Source: Ignavibacteriota bacterium (GTDB lineage Bacteria > Bacteroidota > Ignavibacteria > UBA10030). Taken from it: a stretch of 62,995 nucleotides of DNA. Of the stretch, positions 1-9,740 are shown piece after piece. The stretch covers positions 1-62,995 of the forward strand of contig PMZI01000014.1 of assembly GCA_003170475.1 (NCBI GenBank), given 5' to 3'. The notes beneath the pieces were generated by a model that ran no database searches, was not told where the DNA came from, and was given only the letters and a program-made list of their open reading frames with translations. Made by a program: the position numbers and the translations under genes. Numbering within the stretch: position 1 is the first letter of the stretch; each line of letters begins with the position of its first letter.

Positions 1-58
1 GTATTTTTGAGATGAGTTCTAGTTACTTCGTCATGGATCTCAGGGGTTTTCTCTCCAC

Positions 59-472
59 TTACTCCCCCATGACCTTCACAACCACTCGTTTTCTTCGTTG
101 TCCATCGAATTCAGCATAGTAGACCTGCTGCCACGGACCGAAATCAAGTTTCCCGTCCGTCACGGGAATAACCACTTCATGATGCATCAAGAGGCTTTTG
201 AGGTGAGAGTCCCCGTTTGACTCCCCCGTTCTATGATGTCTGTAGTCGGGATTGAAGGGTGCAAGTTGTTCCAGCCACTGGTCGATATCCTGTATCAGTC
301 CGGATTCTGCGTCGTTCACATATACGGCAGCCGTGATATGCATCGCCGAAACAAGGATCATGCCTTCTTTGATTCCGCTCTTGTCGAGGATTTTCTCGAT
401 CTCCGAGGTGATGTTAACGTATTCACGGTGCTTCTTGGTGTTGAACCAGAGGTATTCTGTACATGATTTCAT
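59..472 (-). CDS. YjbQ/UPF0047 family protein (secondary thiamine-phosphate synthase-like)
   Basis: A 137-residue protein with the full layout of the YjbQ/UPF0047 family: an N-terminal strand region, '[13 protein letters not shown]' near residue 45, '[18 protein letters not shown]' near residue 78 with its conserved histidines, and the closing '[18 protein letters not shown]' near residue 113. The length is normal for the family. E. coli YjbQ has weak thiamine-phosphate synthase activity, but the physiological role is unsettled, so the product name is conventional. Its start overlaps the stop of the upstream GH13 gene by one base (TAATG at 474-470), so the two are translationally coupled and probably share the promoter at 2401-2430. 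The coupling does not suggest a shared pathway. Confidence 0.9.
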   Translation of the reverse strand: MKSCTEYLWFNTKKHREYVNITSEIEKILDKSGIKEGMILVSAMHITAAVYVNDAESGLIQDIDQWLEQLAPFNPDYRHHRTGESNGDSHLKSLLMHHEVVIPVTDGKLDFGPWQQVYYAEFDGQRRKRVVVKVMGE

Positions 473-2307
473 TATTTGCCCCGTTCGGCAGTTGTCGATG
501 GCAAAAAGACCATGTAATCGAGAGGTTTCATCTCTATAGAAAGGCGTCCGTTTGCCGAGGTGACGGGCGTTTTCGTGAAATACTCCATGAAGCCATTGGT
601 TTTGAACGTCGGCACTTCAACATCACAGGTGCGTTGATCGTGTGACATGTTCAGCACAACCAGGACCCGGTCATTTCCCAGCTCCCTCACAAACGAGAGG
701 ACCTTGCCACTGCTTGAGTTGGCGACAGGCACGTACTCGCCTCTTCGAAGCGCAATGTGCGACGACCGCAGTTCCGCAAGGGCCTGATAGAACGCACGAA
801 ATTCGATGTTCTTCGTCCAGTCAATTTCGACCTTGTCAAAGAGACTCAGCCTCTTTTCGTTGCCGGCTTCCTCCCCGTTGTAGATAAGAGGGATCCCGGG
901 ATACGTAAACGACAACACAGCAGTAGTCTTTGCCCCCTTCGGCGAGTATTTCATCACTGCGGGAGCGTCCCAAGCATTCTCGTCCTGATTTGTGTTGAAT
1001 CGCAGTCGTAACGAACCCTTTGGAAATTGAACTCCCTCGATCCTTAAGATTTCATCAAATACTTGCGTTGGCGCACTGCCATCGATCACTCTTGACAGAT
1101 CATCGTAGGCAGCCCAGGAGTACGACACATCAAACGCTTCTACGTGGTGCTCCGGCAATGTGCCTTCCGATAACATCATCACCGGCTTGATCTTGTCGAG
1201 TTCGGAACGTGCGTGCTGCCAGAAATCTGTAGGGACATCTTTCGCACCGTCACATCGAAATCCGTCAATCCCGACATCGCGCACCCAGTACTTCATCATC
1301 TCGATCATGTACTTGCGCAATTCGTGGTGTCCATAGTTCAACTTGGCAACATCACTCCAAATCGGATTCGGAGAGGTGATTGCTCCCTCCTCATTCTTCA
1401 CGTACCACTCGGACTGCTCCATGAACATTTTGCTGTCCCATGCCGTGTGCCCGGCGACCAGATCGATGATGATTTTCATCCCTCTTGAGTGGACGGAGTC
1501 TACGAGGGATTTAAATTCGTCCAGCGAGCCATATTCGGGGTTGATAGCGTAGTAGTCCTGAACCGAGTACGGACTTCCAAGGGTCCCCTTCCTGTTCAAT
1601 TCACCAACGGGATGAATCGGCATGAGCCAGATAACCCCTACACCGAGAGCTTTCAACTCCGGGAGTCTTTGTTCAAGCGTCCTGAATCCCCCCTGGTGGG
1701 AAAACGAACGCAGATAGACTTCATAAATGACGGCATCGCGAACCCATTCTTCGCTCGAACGTGCCGGTTTGCTCGAAAGATCTGTTCTGTATACATCCAG
1801 GAGATGGTCCTTTGGAACAAGGCTCACAGGCCTGTAGAGTTCTCCCATCGCCCCGTGGTCTGACACGCGCACAACAAGTTCCTTTTTGCCCGGGACATTT
1901 TCGGCAGAAAGATCAACCCAAAACGGATCGCCGTGACACACCGCGCTCCCAATCTTCTTTCCATCCAGCCAAACATCCACCTCATCCTCAATCGCCCCAA
2001 AGAAGAGGGCCAGAGGTTTTGATGTAGTATCGACCGTGAATGTTGTCGCGAACCAACGGGCGCCTGAGGGCGCTGGTGGTCCTGTGAGTATACGCTCGCG
2101 ACTAATTTCCGTAGGCTGCCAATGAGAGCGATCAAAGTCTTTCCGGAACCATTGCTCCTCGATGCCCCTTTCCGTAGAATCTGCCTTGAACACCCAATGT
2201 TCATTCAGTGGCATTGCGAATTCTTCTTTCCGGGAGCAACCGCCAACAAAGCCTATAGCGACCGTCAACGACAGCAAGAGCATCCTCGGTTTAACGCTTT
2301 TCTTCAT
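472..2307 (-). CDS. GH13 alpha-amylase-family lipoprotein
   Basis: A 611-residue exported glycoside hydrolase. The start at 2307 is chosen because it gives a lipoprotein signal peptide with lipobox 'VGGC' (Cys24); an in-frame start at 2475 would lie upstream of the promoter. Residues about 40-165 form a galactose-binding/jelly-roll domain ('[10 protein letters not shown]'). The GH13 barrel follows: '[10 protein letters not shown]' (region I, about 279-288), '[14 protein letters not shown]' with nucleophile Asp353, 'MMLSEGT' with acid/base Glu381, and '[10 protein letters not shown]' with Asp442. Two normally conserved positions differ: the Asn of DxxxNH is Gly, and the His of region IV 'NHD' is Gln. 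A neopullulanase/cyclomaltodextrinase-like maltodextrin hydrolase is the likeliest role, acting in the periplasm or at the surface. The substrate is not certain. Confidence 0.85.
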   Translation of the reverse strand: MKKSVKPRMLLLSLTVAIGFVGGCSRKEEFAMPLNEHWVFKADSTERGIEEQWFRKDFDRSHWQPTEISRERILTGPPAPSGARWFATTFTVDTTSKPLALFFGAIEDEVDVWLDGKKIGSAVCHGDPFWVDLSAENVPGKKELVVRVSDHGAMGELYRPVSLVPKDHLLDVYRTDLSSKPARSSEEWVRDAVIYEVYLRSFSHQGGFRTLEQRLPELKALGVGVIWLMPIHPVGELNRKGTLGSPYSVQDYYAINPEYGSLDEFKSLVDSVHSRGMKIIIDLVAGHTAWDSKMFMEQSEWYVKNEEGAITSPNPIWSDVAKLNYGHHELRKYMIEMMKYWVRDVGIDGFRCDGAKDVPTDFWQHARSELDKIKPVMMLSEGTLPEHHVEAFDVSYSWAAYDDLSRVIDGSAPTQVFDEILRIEGVQFPKGSLRLRFNTNQDENAWDAPAVMKYSPKGAKTTAVLSFTYPGIPLIYNGEEAGNEKRLSLFDKVEIDWTKNIEFRAFYQALAELRSSHIALRRGEYVPVANSSSGKVLSFVRELGNDRVLVVLNMSHDQRTCDVEVPTFKTNGFMEYFTKTPVTSANGRLSIEMKPLDYMVFLPSTTAERGK

Positions 2308-2400
2308 TCCGGTTTTCCATGAAATGGACGTGACAACAATGGCGTTGACGATCTCGTGCACTTTCAGGGGCAAGATACGGCTACGATGGGAGGATTTCCA

Positions 2401-2430
2401 CAAATCTAGACATAAATGCTGTGGAGTCAA
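2401..2430 (-). promoter_or_regulatory. Predicted Bacteroidota-type promoter for the GH13-yjbQ operon
   Basis: Reading leftward, TTG (2430-2428), 19 nt, then TAGATTTG (2408-2401), an exact fit to TAnnTTTG. It would give a leader of roughly 90 nt before the start at 2307 and supports that start over the one at 2475. Confidence 0.5.
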
Positions 2431-2900
2431 AGAAAAAACCCAATACGCAACACTAAACCTCGCCTCCGTCAGCACAGAAGTCGATCAACTCGATTCGTTG
2501 GCTTGAATATCCGGCAGGACTCTCAGTGTTTCTGATGCACCGCGAGAACGAATCGCAGATTCACCGCCTGCAATCTCTGGTTGCCTCTAACATTCTCTCT
2601 TCACTCTGACGTCGCGGGTCTGAGAATGATCACATGAGACTGGAAGAGATAGTCGAATCGAATACGCAGGTCCTTTGACTTAGAATCTGTCAACAGGATC
2701 GCTGGCTGCAAACGTCAATGATTGAGCCTTTCATTCCTGCACAGGGGAAGCAAAACTAATATTATGCCGAAACATGCGGGTAGCAGAGTCGTGAATACGG
2801 GCAAATCTGTGAGATCGTACTTCCAGATTTGGAGAATCATTTCGGTGAACAATTGCAGAGCGATTGTGACGCGAAAAAACTGCAGGAATACTAAGAAAAA
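2431..2900. other. Intergenic stretch with no supported feature
   Basis: This lies between the GH13 promoter and the HU terminator. Short overlapping reading frames here have no signal peptide, motif or ribosome-binding site that I recognise. Nothing is called. Confidence 0.5.
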
Positions 2901-2940
2901 CGCGAAAAAAAAGGGCCAGCTGTTTTCGCCAGCCGGCCCT
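2901..2940 (-). terminator. Rho-independent terminator of the HU gene
   Basis: An inverted repeat at 2912-2940 (AGGGCC arms extended by an imperfect inner stem around a TTTTC loop) is followed on the minus strand by a run of eight T (complement of the A-run before 2912). It begins 25 nt beyond the HU stop codon. Confidence 0.8.
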
Positions 2941-2964
2941 CAAAAACTCCCAGTTAAACTGAGG

Positions 2965-3255
2965 TTATTTCTTTATTCCCAGCACAGCTTCTTTCGCTGC
3001 TTTTGCGACTCTGAATTTCACTACTGTTTTTGCTGGGATCTGAATCTGCTCGCCAGTCGCAGGATTTCGGCCTATTCTGGCCTTGCGCGCAACCAGCACA
3101 AGCTTTCCGATGCCTGGCAATGTAAAGGAATTTTGGGCTTCGCGATATGCCAGATGCGCCATTTCCTCGAGAATTGCCACGGCTGTTTTTTTCTTGAGCT
3201 CAAACTTGCTGGCGAGATGCGCTGCAACTTGGCTCTTTGACATCGGCTTTCCCAT
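2965..3255 (-). CDS. HU/IHF family DNA-binding protein
   Basis: A 96-residue nucleoid protein of the HU/IHF family. It starts 'MSKSQVAAHLASKF' after a short MGKP extension and has the helix 'KKTAVAILEEMAHLA', the turn 'FTLPGIGKLVLVARKARIGR' and the DNA-arm motif 'GRNPATGEQIQIPAKTVVKFR' (about residues 62-82). The C-terminus 'LGIKK' is typical. The start at 3255 has an AGAGAGGA ribosome-binding site about 8 nt upstream. It is monocistronic, between its own predicted promoter (3365-3394) and terminator. HU homodimers bend and wrap DNA. Whether this is the main HU or a paralogue cannot be told from the window. Confidence 0.93.
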   Translation of the reverse strand: MGKPMSKSQVAAHLASKFELKKKTAVAILEEMAHLAYREAQNSFTLPGIGKLVLVARKARIGRNPATGEQIQIPAKTVVKFRVAKAAKEAVLGIKK

Positions 3256-3364
3256 ATATAAATCCTCTCTTATAGATTTGTGGAGAGTATTGTGATTAGT
3301 TAAAGCACACTTGAAACAAAAACCTGTAGTTCCTTACGCTGCTGTCTACCACCAAATTCCCTAG

Positions 3365-3394
3365 CAAATATAAGGTTTTCAAAACCAATGTCAA
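3365..3394 (-). promoter_or_regulatory. Predicted promoter of the HU gene
   Basis: Leftward TTG (3394-3392), 19 nt, TATATTTG (3372-3365): a perfect TAnnTTTG element with canonical spacing, giving an untranslated leader of about 100 nt. Confidence 0.6.
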
Positions 3395-3890
3395 TAAGAA
3401 AATGAAAATAGTTCAATGTTTACGGGCATCATTTTCCACTGTGCCTTGCGGCTGCGACTTCGCCCACAAACCATTCAAACCAATGCGGTTACAGCCGCGC
3501 AAAAACCCCAATGAAATCAGTCACGGAGAGCCAAAGCTCTTATTGTCGTCGAGCGGCGGATTTGTTCAACCTGCTAGTCAAGTCTCTGAAGCTCGCGGCG
3601 AATCGTTGATCTTCGTCGTGCGCACCGAATTTCGATCAGAGTTTTTCTGGGATGAGATTCTCAACTTCGAAATGGAGTTGCGGGATCAACACTGGGGTTA
3701 CTGAGGACCACACTGCATCCATGAATTCAATGTCTCATCTCGTGGCACTCTTCGGAGAGCACCCTCAATTATCGCGCTTCTCGTATTCTGCTCCGTGCTG
3801 GAGTACGCTCGAGCAAAAACGAATTGCTTTTCACCGGCGAACCAAACGCAAGACTCACATTTGATAACTTTGCCGTAACACTTTTTTCTC
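3395..3890. other. Intergenic stretch between divergent HU and TonB-receptor promoters
   Basis: About 500 bases without a supportable gene. Overlapping short frames (for example 3402-3704) lack recognisable motifs. No RNA gene or repeat was recognised. Confidence 0.4.
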
Positions 3891-3921
3891 TTGTGTTTCT
3901 TCCTTTTGTTCGGTAGGTTTG
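3891..3921 (+). promoter_or_regulatory. Predicted promoter of the Oar-like TonB receptor
   Basis: TTG (3891-3893), 20 nt, TAGGTTTG (3914-3921), matching TAnnTTTG. The implied leader is about 165 nt, long enough to hold post-transcriptional control, though no known riboswitch was recognised. Confidence 0.45.
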
Positions 3922-4094
3922 CAGCGTTAAAATTATTCGCAACATGTTCTGTTTTTGTGTCATCATTCCGCTTTCACTTTGATTCCACTCCCATTTTTGA
4001 ACATCTCAAACTCAACGCATCATGAAGATTCGCTTGCACGATGCACCGTCTGCATGCTTATCTTTTCAATTCACCACCCACTAAGGAGGCTAGT

Positions 4095-7000
4095 ATGAAG
4101 CCAACCATTACAAAATGGTTCGCAGTTGCTTTACTCGCTTTGCTCTGTGTTGGAACCTCTTCGCTGTTGGCTCAAGGTATTACAACTGCCGCTATCGGCG
4201 GCAAGGTTGTGAGCACAACCGGCGAGGCACTCCCTGGAGCAAATATCATTGCTGTACACACTGCAAGCGGCACGACGTATGGCACGAGTTCGCGTCCCAA
4301 CGGCCGGTTCAACATCCCAAACGTCCGCGCCGGTGGCCCGTACACAGTGACCGTGTCATTTGTCGGTTACAAGAAAGCTGTTGAGGAAAATGTCTACACG
4401 ACATTGTCGCAGACGATCGATTTGAACTTTACCCTCGTTGAGGAAGCTATACAAGCTGCCGAAGTCGTCATCACCGGTCAACGCAACACGGTGATGAGCG
4501 CCGGACGAACCGGATCCTCCACGAACCTCGACAAACTCACCCTTGCAACTCTTCCTACGATTTCCGGAAAGATTCAGGACTTCATCCGCCTTACTCCTGA
4601 ATCCCGCGGGAACACTGGTTACGGTGGAGACTCCTTCATTGGCCAGGACAGTCGATACAACAACACCACAATCGACGGCGCATACTTCAACAACTCGTTT
4701 GGACTGATGGGTCAGCCCGGTGAACGTACGGGCGTTGCGCCAATCTCGCTGGACGCAATCGAGCAGGTGCAGGTCAACATTGCACCGTACGATGTTCGCC
4801 AGGGAAACTTTACTGGCGCGGCGATGAATACGGTCACAAAGAGCGGCCAGAATAATTTCTTCGGTACAGTTGCCTACGGAACCCGTAACCAGGGTTGGGT
4901 CGGCACGCACGCCGGTGACAATACCTACAATCCTGGCACCTTTGACTACAACAAGATCACACTCAGCCTCGGCGGCCCGATTATCAAGAACAAGTTGTTC
5001 TTCTTCGTCAACTACGAAGGGGACAAGACCACGCAGCCGGGAACGACGTACACTGCTAACCCGGGCGGCGCGACCGCAGTTGGCAACATGACGAGGGTTC
5101 TCGCGAGTGATCTCGACGCCTTGTCCAGTTTCCTCACTACAAAATTTGGATACAACCCCGGGGCTTATCAAGGGTACAATTTCGAGACTCCCGGTAAACG
5201 CTATTTGGCCAAAGTCGACTTCAACCTCGACCAAAACAACAAGATTGTCGTTCGGTACAATAGGCTCGATTCACAAACAGACGTCCTCCTATCAAACTCT
5301 TCTTCGCTCGGTTGGGGCACGCGACGTTCAAACAATAATGGCCTGAACTTCGCTGGATCGAACTACACTATCCTTGAAAACGATCGTTCGGTCGTCGCCG
5401 AATGGAACTCCGTCGTGAGCAACAACATGGCGAACAACATGATTTTTGGTTACAGCTTCAGCGATGAGAGCCGCGGTGATGTTGGCACCTTGTTCCCGTT
5501 TGTCGACATTCTGAATTCGAACCTGGTGTACACCTCGTTCGGATCTGAGCCGTTCACGCCCAACAACGAGCTCCGGTACTGGAGCTATCAGTTACAGGAC
5601 AACTTCACGTGGGACCTTGGCGATCACGTTCTGACGTTTGGATTCTCGGGTGAGAAGTATCACTCCGAAAATGTCTTCTTCCCCGGCAAGCAGAGCGCGT
5701 ATGTCTACAATTCGCTGCAGGATTTCTATACTGATGCGAATGGCTACTTGGCCAACCCAAACCGGACAGTCTCACCTGTCACAGCAAAGATGTTCCAGGT
5801 TCGTTATATCAACATTCCCGGCATGGTGAAGCCTACCCAGCCCCTCGATGTTTATTATTGGGGTGCGTATGCTCAGGATGAGTGGCAGGTCGTGAAGGGA
5901 TTGAGATTGACACTTGGATTGCGGTTTGACATTCCGAGTTTTGGAGCCACTGGCTTTGATAACCCGAATGCTGATGCTCTGACCTTCATGGACGAGAATG
6001 GCAGTCCGGTAAAGTACAATTCAGGAAAGCTGCCGGATCCAACCATTCTGTTCTCCCCACGCGTTGGATTCAACTGGGATGTCCTTGGCGATCGCTCCAC
6101 ACAGGTTCGTGGCGGAACGGGCGTCTTCACGGGCAAGCCGGCGTACGTTTGGATTTCCAACCAGATCGGCAACACCGGTGTGTTGACGGGTTTCCTGTCT
6201 GTGACAAACACGACGGCATATCCGTTCAATCCGAATCCCGATGCCTACAAGCCGACGAATGTAACGGGAGCCCCCGCTTCAACCTATGAGTTGGCTTTGA
6301 CGGATCCCAATTTCAAGTTCCCACAACAGTGGCGTTCTAACATCGCCGTTGACCAGAAACTTCCTCTGGGTCTTATTGGCACAGCCGAGTTCATCTACGG
6401 CCGTGAGATCAATGGCGTCTACTATATCAATGCCAACCAGACGGCTCCTAATACAGCCTTCGTTGGACCGGACAATCGACCACGATGGACGACCACAAAC
6501 CGTATCAATGCAAACGTCCAAGATGCAGTGGTCATAAAGAACGAAAACAGCGGATACAACTACACGTTTTCCGCTGCGTTGGAGCGTCCACTAGCTGATG
6601 GCTTCTACGGAAAGGTTGCATACAACTACGGCATCGCGAAGAACACTGTTGACCCCGGTTCGATTGCATTCGGATCGTGGAGTGGCAATCAGGTGCCCGG
6701 AAACGCCAACAATGCTCCAGTCGGATACTCGCCGACTTCTCCGGGAAGTAGACTCTTTGCGTCACTCTCCTATCGTGCAGAGTACTTCAATTTCGGTGCG
6801 ACGACTGTTTCGTTGTTCTGGGATACGTATACATACGGCAACGGAAGCTACACGTATGCAGGCGACCTCAATGGCGATGGAAACACCAGCAACGACCTGA
6901 TCTACATCCCGAAGAGCACATCTGAGATGAACTTTGTGCAATTCGCATCCGGTGGTGTTACGTACACACCAGCTATGCAGGCTGCTGCATGGGATGCATA

Positions 7001-7406
7001 CATCAATCAAGACAGTTACCTGAACTCACGTCGCGGCCAATATGCAGAACGCGGTGGCGCATTCCTGCCTATGGTCGCCAGGGCTGACCTGAGCATTGTG
7101 CAATCCGTCTTCACCGACATGTTCACACTGCATCATTCACTCGACATCAGGTTTGATATCCTGAACGTTGGGAACCTGATCAACAAGCAGTGGGGCCAGG
7201 CCCAGCATTTCGTCAACCTACAGCCTCTGAGTGTGCCCAGTACAGCACAAGGCGGTCCCGTCGTGACGACTGGCGCGAGTGCTGGACAACCTCAGTTCCT
7301 AATGCGCGTTGTGAATGGTGCCTTGATGGACCACACCTTCGACAAGAATAGTGCCCTGTCGGATGTGTACAGCTTCCAGCTTGGCATCAAGTACTATTTC
7401 AACTAA
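4095..7406 (+). CDS. Oar-like TonB-dependent outer-membrane receptor
   Basis: A 1103-residue outer-membrane protein. The start at 4095 has a strong AAGGAGG at 4083-4089 and yields a clean signal peptide ending 'SSLLAQ'; an ATG at 4041 is in frame but lacks both. After the signal comes a carboxypeptidase-regulatory-like beta domain ('GGKVVSTTGEALPGANIIAV', about residues 32-115), then a plug ('NTVMSAGRTG', 'PESRGNTGYGGDSFIGQDSR') and a large barrel ending in 'SFQLGIKYYFN' with terminal aromatic residues. Length and layout match Oar/SusC-like receptors. No SusD partner is adjacent, which argues against a glycan-utilisation locus. The substrate is unknown. The gene is monocistronic, with a strong terminator at 7426-7457. 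Confidence 0.88.
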   Translation: MKPTITKWFAVALLALLCVGTSSLLAQGITTAAIGGKVVSTTGEALPGANIIAVHTASGTTYGTSSRPNGRFNIPNVRAGGPYTVTVSFVGYKKAVEENVYTTLSQTIDLNFTLVEEAIQAAEVVITGQRNTVMSAGRTGSSTNLDKLTLATLPTISGKIQDFIRLTPESRGNTGYGGDSFIGQDSRYNNTTIDGAYFNNSFGLMGQPGERTGVAPISLDAIEQVQVNIAPYDVRQGNFTGAAMNTVTKSGQNNFFGTVAYGTRNQGWVGTHAGDNTYNPGTFDYNKITLSLGGPIIKNKLFFFVNYEGDKTTQPGTTYTANPGGATAVGNMTRVLASDLDALSSFLTTKFGYNPGAYQGYNFETPGKRYLAKVDFNLDQNNKIVVRYNRLDSQTDVLLSNSSSLGWGTRRSNNNGLNFAGSNYTILENDRSVVAEWNSVVSNNMANNMIFGYSFSDESRGDVGTLFPFVDILNSNLVYTSFGSEPFTPNNELRYWSYQLQDNFTWDLGDHVLTFGFSGEKYHSENVFFPGKQSAYVYNSLQDFYTDANGYLANPNRTVSPVTAKMFQVRYINIPGMVKPTQPLDVYYWGAYAQDEWQVVKGLRLTLGLRFDIPSFGATGFDNPNADALTFMDENGSPVKYNSGKLPDPTILFSPRVGFNWDVLGDRSTQVRGGTGVFTGKPAYVWISNQIGNTGVLTGFLSVTNTTAYPFNPNPDAYKPTNVTGAPASTYELALTDPNFKFPQQWRSNIAVDQKLPLGLIGTAEFIYGREINGVYYINANQTAPNTAFVGPDNRPRWTTTNRINANVQDAVVIKNENSGYNYTFSAALERPLADGFYGKVAYNYGIAKNTVDPGSIAFGSWSGNQVPGNANNAPVGYSPTSPGSRLFASLSYRAEYFNFGATTVSLFWDTYTYGNGSYTYAGDLNGDGNTSNDLIYIPKSTSEMNFVQFASGGVTYTPAMQAAAWDAYINQDSYLNSRRGQYAERGGAFLPMVARADLSIVQSVFTDMFTLHHSLDIRFDILNVGNLINKQWGQAQHFVNLQPLSVPSTAQGGPVVTTGASAGQPQFLMRVVNGALMDHTFDKNSALSDVYSFQLGIKYYFN

Positions 7407-7425
7407 CATCTGTTAGAAAGATAGG

Positions 7426-7457
7426 AGCCGCCTCTCTTTCGGGAGGCGGCTTTTTTT
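7426..7457 (+). terminator. Rho-independent terminator of the TonB receptor
   Basis: A nine-base stem AGCCGCCTC / GAGGCGGCT followed by seven T, starting 19 nt after the stop codon. Confidence 0.9.
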
Positions 7458-7498
7458 ATTCTCCGTCAGTCGGCAGGGTAACCAATGGGCTCTCGGAT

Positions 7499-8461
7499 AT
7501 GATCTCGCAGTCCATCACAGACAGCCAGAACTTTGTAAAAGCGCTCCAAACGGGCTATCTCCCCGACCTTCAAAGAACCCCAAAAGGCGAGTTCCACAAT
7601 CATTCCATACTTGGAACAAGGATTGAGCGCGTTGAGTCGTGGCTGAACAATCTGCTTCCCCACCCCCCTGCACAGATGTCATCACTGGACGAAATGATCA
7701 AGTATGCTCATGACGTCCTTTATCCACACACCGACACGCTCGCAGGCTTTCAATTCACTGCTCAGTCTGCTATTGATGACGCTGTCGCCGACGGTGTGAC
7801 TGCTCTCGAAATGAGTCTCGATGTACGTTTTATGTCCATGTTCCAGAACGGTCCGGACAAGTTCTTTACCTTTGTTGCTCATCTTATCGACGCGAACAAA
7901 GCCCATATCGATTTCCGCCCCGAGATTGGCATGTCAAAAGATCGTTTCGGCCCTGAGCAGTTGCGCCAGGCATCGCTCTGCGTGCAGTCCGGGATATTCC
8001 GATCCATTGACTTGTATGGCAATGAAACAGCGCAACCGCCGGATGCATATCGGGAGATCTACTCTGAGGCTCGGAAGTCAGGGCTCAAACTCAAGGCACA
8101 TGCGGGCGAATTCTCCGGTCCGGAATATGTCGCGAAAACGATGGATATTCTTCAGGTGGACGAAATCCAGCATGGCATTGGCTCAGCAACTTCACAACGG
8201 CTGATGCGGCGACTGCATCGGGAAGGAATTCGATTGAACGTTTGTCCGAGCAGCAACGTAGCACTCGGTGTCGTGCGCGATATAGCCCATCACCCCATCA
8301 GGACTCTCGTCGACAACGGTGTGAAGGTCACCATTAACACCGACGACCTCATGATCTTCGGTCAGAGTGTCTCGCAGGAATACTTGCTGTTGTATCAATC
8401 CGGAGTGCTTAAAGCTGAGGAGCTTGATGGAATCAGGCGGGAAGGACTGACCTCGCTCTAG
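7499..8461 (+). CDS. Adenosine deaminase-family (ADA/AMP deaminase) metal hydrolase
   Basis: A 320-residue TIM-barrel deaminase. The zinc and catalytic motifs are present in order: 'EFHNH' (His33, His35), 'DLYGNE' (about 171-176), 'HAGE' (His201, Glu204), 'QHGIG' (His225) and 'INTDD' (Asp282/283). The family deaminates adenosine or related 6-aminopurine nucleosides in the cytoplasm. The N-terminus is not the usual 'KAELHLHLDG', and the C-terminus is slightly short, so the substrate may differ. Aminofutalosine deaminases of the futalosine pathway belong to related families, and that pathway is encoded 40 kb away, but nothing in the sequence decides this. There is no strong ribosome-binding site; the start must lie before His33. 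Confidence 0.8.
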   Translation: MISQSITDSQNFVKALQTGYLPDLQRTPKGEFHNHSILGTRIERVESWLNNLLPHPPAQMSSLDEMIKYAHDVLYPHTDTLAGFQFTAQSAIDDAVADGVTALEMSLDVRFMSMFQNGPDKFFTFVAHLIDANKAHIDFRPEIGMSKDRFGPEQLRQASLCVQSGIFRSIDLYGNETAQPPDAYREIYSEARKSGLKLKAHAGEFSGPEYVAKTMDILQVDEIQHGIGSATSQRLMRRLHREGIRLNVCPSSNVALGVVRDIAHHPIRTLVDNGVKVTINTDDLMIFGQSVSQEYLLLYQSGVLKAEELDGIRREGLTSL

Positions 8462-8578
8462 CAGGCTCTCGCTGAACGGTGCGAAGTCCTGGTGAAACAT
8501 CGTTTACGCCTATGTTTGACCCCGCGTCGGAGAACCGGTGTGCGAACTCACGGTGAACCCCCTGTCAACAGATGGGTT

Positions 8579-9418
8579 CTAATCTAGTTTCTCCAGGCAA
8601 TAGAAGCATCTTCCTGATTCCGCGTCCCGATAGAATCCCTTCACTCGGTACCCCCTCATCAAGAGATATTGAAATGCTTCGCGCGTGTTGAATCTCCAAT
8701 CGGCGGCACATGCGAGAGCATGACTCATGAGTTCGTGTATGTCCTCGGGAATTTCCACCCGCGCTTTAGACTCGAGAATTGCCAGATTGATAGCAGGGCT
8801 TGATGCGCGATCGTTTTCAACTGTCCGGTACACCGCCATCGGGGCCGTGACGAAGGGCTCATGGTCAAAGCGATGCTTCTCATCCAGTATCTCGACTATA
8901 CGCTCTGAATCAATCTGCCAGATCACCACAAACCTGTCTGTCCCGATTCCACGAAACAGTTTGCTGTCATCCCCTGATCCATACATGTTTGTGGAGTATT
9001 CAAGAACCCCGGCACCGAGGATGTTGAAGTTCATTTGTGCGTTCTTGGCGACGAGGGGATCGTACGTCCAGTAGACGACAGGCACGCCCATGCGAAGGAG
9101 AGTAGTTCTTTGGTACAGTTTAAGCTTAGTACCAATGCCTTTGTTTCTGTTGCCGTCCTTCACCGCGAGCATGTGCGACCAGTGAACGGGGATACCGTCA
9201 CGAACCCCCGTAAAGCCAAACACAGTCCCGATCAATGCATCCTGTCTGTCAAACGCCCCCGCAGCAATTCCCCCAATTTTCTGAACTATTTTCGCCAATG
9301 GACCTGTCACGATCTCTTCAATGTCAGCCCCCCACGTTTCGCGTTGGAGAGACTCGAACTCGGTGTACTCCGAGTCCTCTCGCAATGGTCTGATGGTATA
9401 TTCGAGTTCAGAATTCAT
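8579..9418 (-). CDS. GNAT superfamily N-acetyltransferase (COG3375-like)
   Basis: A 279-residue protein. The start at 9418 ('MNSELEYTIRPL') is chosen because the residues upstream of it are basic and unlike the family. The first 160 residues look like a GNAT fold: 'YTIRPLREDSEYTEFESLQRE', an acetyl-CoA-loop region 'GNRNKGIGTKLKLYQR' near residue 90, and 'VYWTYDPLVAKNAQMNFN' near residue 115. This arrangement resembles the 'predicted GNAT superfamily' group of about 270 residues whose substrate is unknown. The C-terminal 120 residues are not recognised. It stands alone, facing away from tRNA-Asp. Confidence 0.75.
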   Translation of the reverse strand: MNSELEYTIRPLREDSEYTEFESLQRETWGADIEEIVTGPLAKIVQKIGGIAAGAFDRQDALIGTVFGFTGVRDGIPVHWSHMLAVKDGNRNKGIGTKLKLYQRTTLLRMGVPVVYWTYDPLVAKNAQMNFNILGAGVLEYSTNMYGSGDDSKLFRGIGTDRFVVIWQIDSERIVEILDEKHRFDHEPFVTAPMAVYRTVENDRASSPAINLAILESKARVEIPEDIHELMSHALACAADWRFNTREAFQYLLMRGYRVKGFYRDAESGRCFYCLEKLD

Positions 9419-9576
9419 GAAGAAGGCGCCCAGGAATAAAGGTGAAGAGCGTGCCGGTGAATTGTCCGATAAGCGATCTGCGCAAAAAGTATTGGATGGT
9501 GAGGAGAGAGTCAAGCCTTCCGGCAGAAAACTCTTGCAATTTCTCAATGTTTCGTGTAAATTGGTTTGATTTGCTC

Positions 9577-9632
9577 CACGGAGTCATAGCTCTTTGACTC
9601 CGCCCCAAGCAACGGGGCTTCGCTCAGGGCAA
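9577..9632. repeat. Hairpin repeat copy 1 beside tRNA-Asp
   Basis: It begins CACGGAGTCATAGCTC and forms the stem GGAGTC (9580-9585) / GACTCC (9596-9601), followed by a second G/C-rich hairpin and the sequence CTTCGCTCAGG. Copy 2 lies 81 bases downstream with the same order of parts. Confidence 0.5.
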
Positions 9633-9657
9633 TCTCAGATATTTCTCTAACATCGTT

Positions 9658-9716
9658 CACGGGGTCGTAGTCCTTCGACTCGGCCGCCAAATAAAGGCGT
9701 CCTCGCTCAGGACGTC
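9658..9716. repeat. Hairpin repeat copy 2 beside tRNA-Asp
   Basis: It begins CACGGGGTCGTAG, continues CCTTCGACTCGGCC and ends near CCTCGCTCAGGACG. Its first ten bases after CAC equal the first ten of the adjacent tRNA-Asp gene. A relative of the second half occurs at 41661-41706. Confidence 0.5.
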
Positions 9717-9740
9717 CTCCTCAGGGACACAAAAGCACAT

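Noticed and set aside
4356-5234. A leftward protein-coding gene of about 290 residues
   Set aside because: It is antisense to the Oar-like receptor, whose reading frame, ribosome-binding site, signal peptide and domains are clear.
7499-8461. Aminofutalosine deaminase of the menaquinone pathway
   Set aside because: The family would allow it, but the gene is 40 kb from the mqn operons and nothing in the sequence distinguishes it from other ADA-family deaminases.
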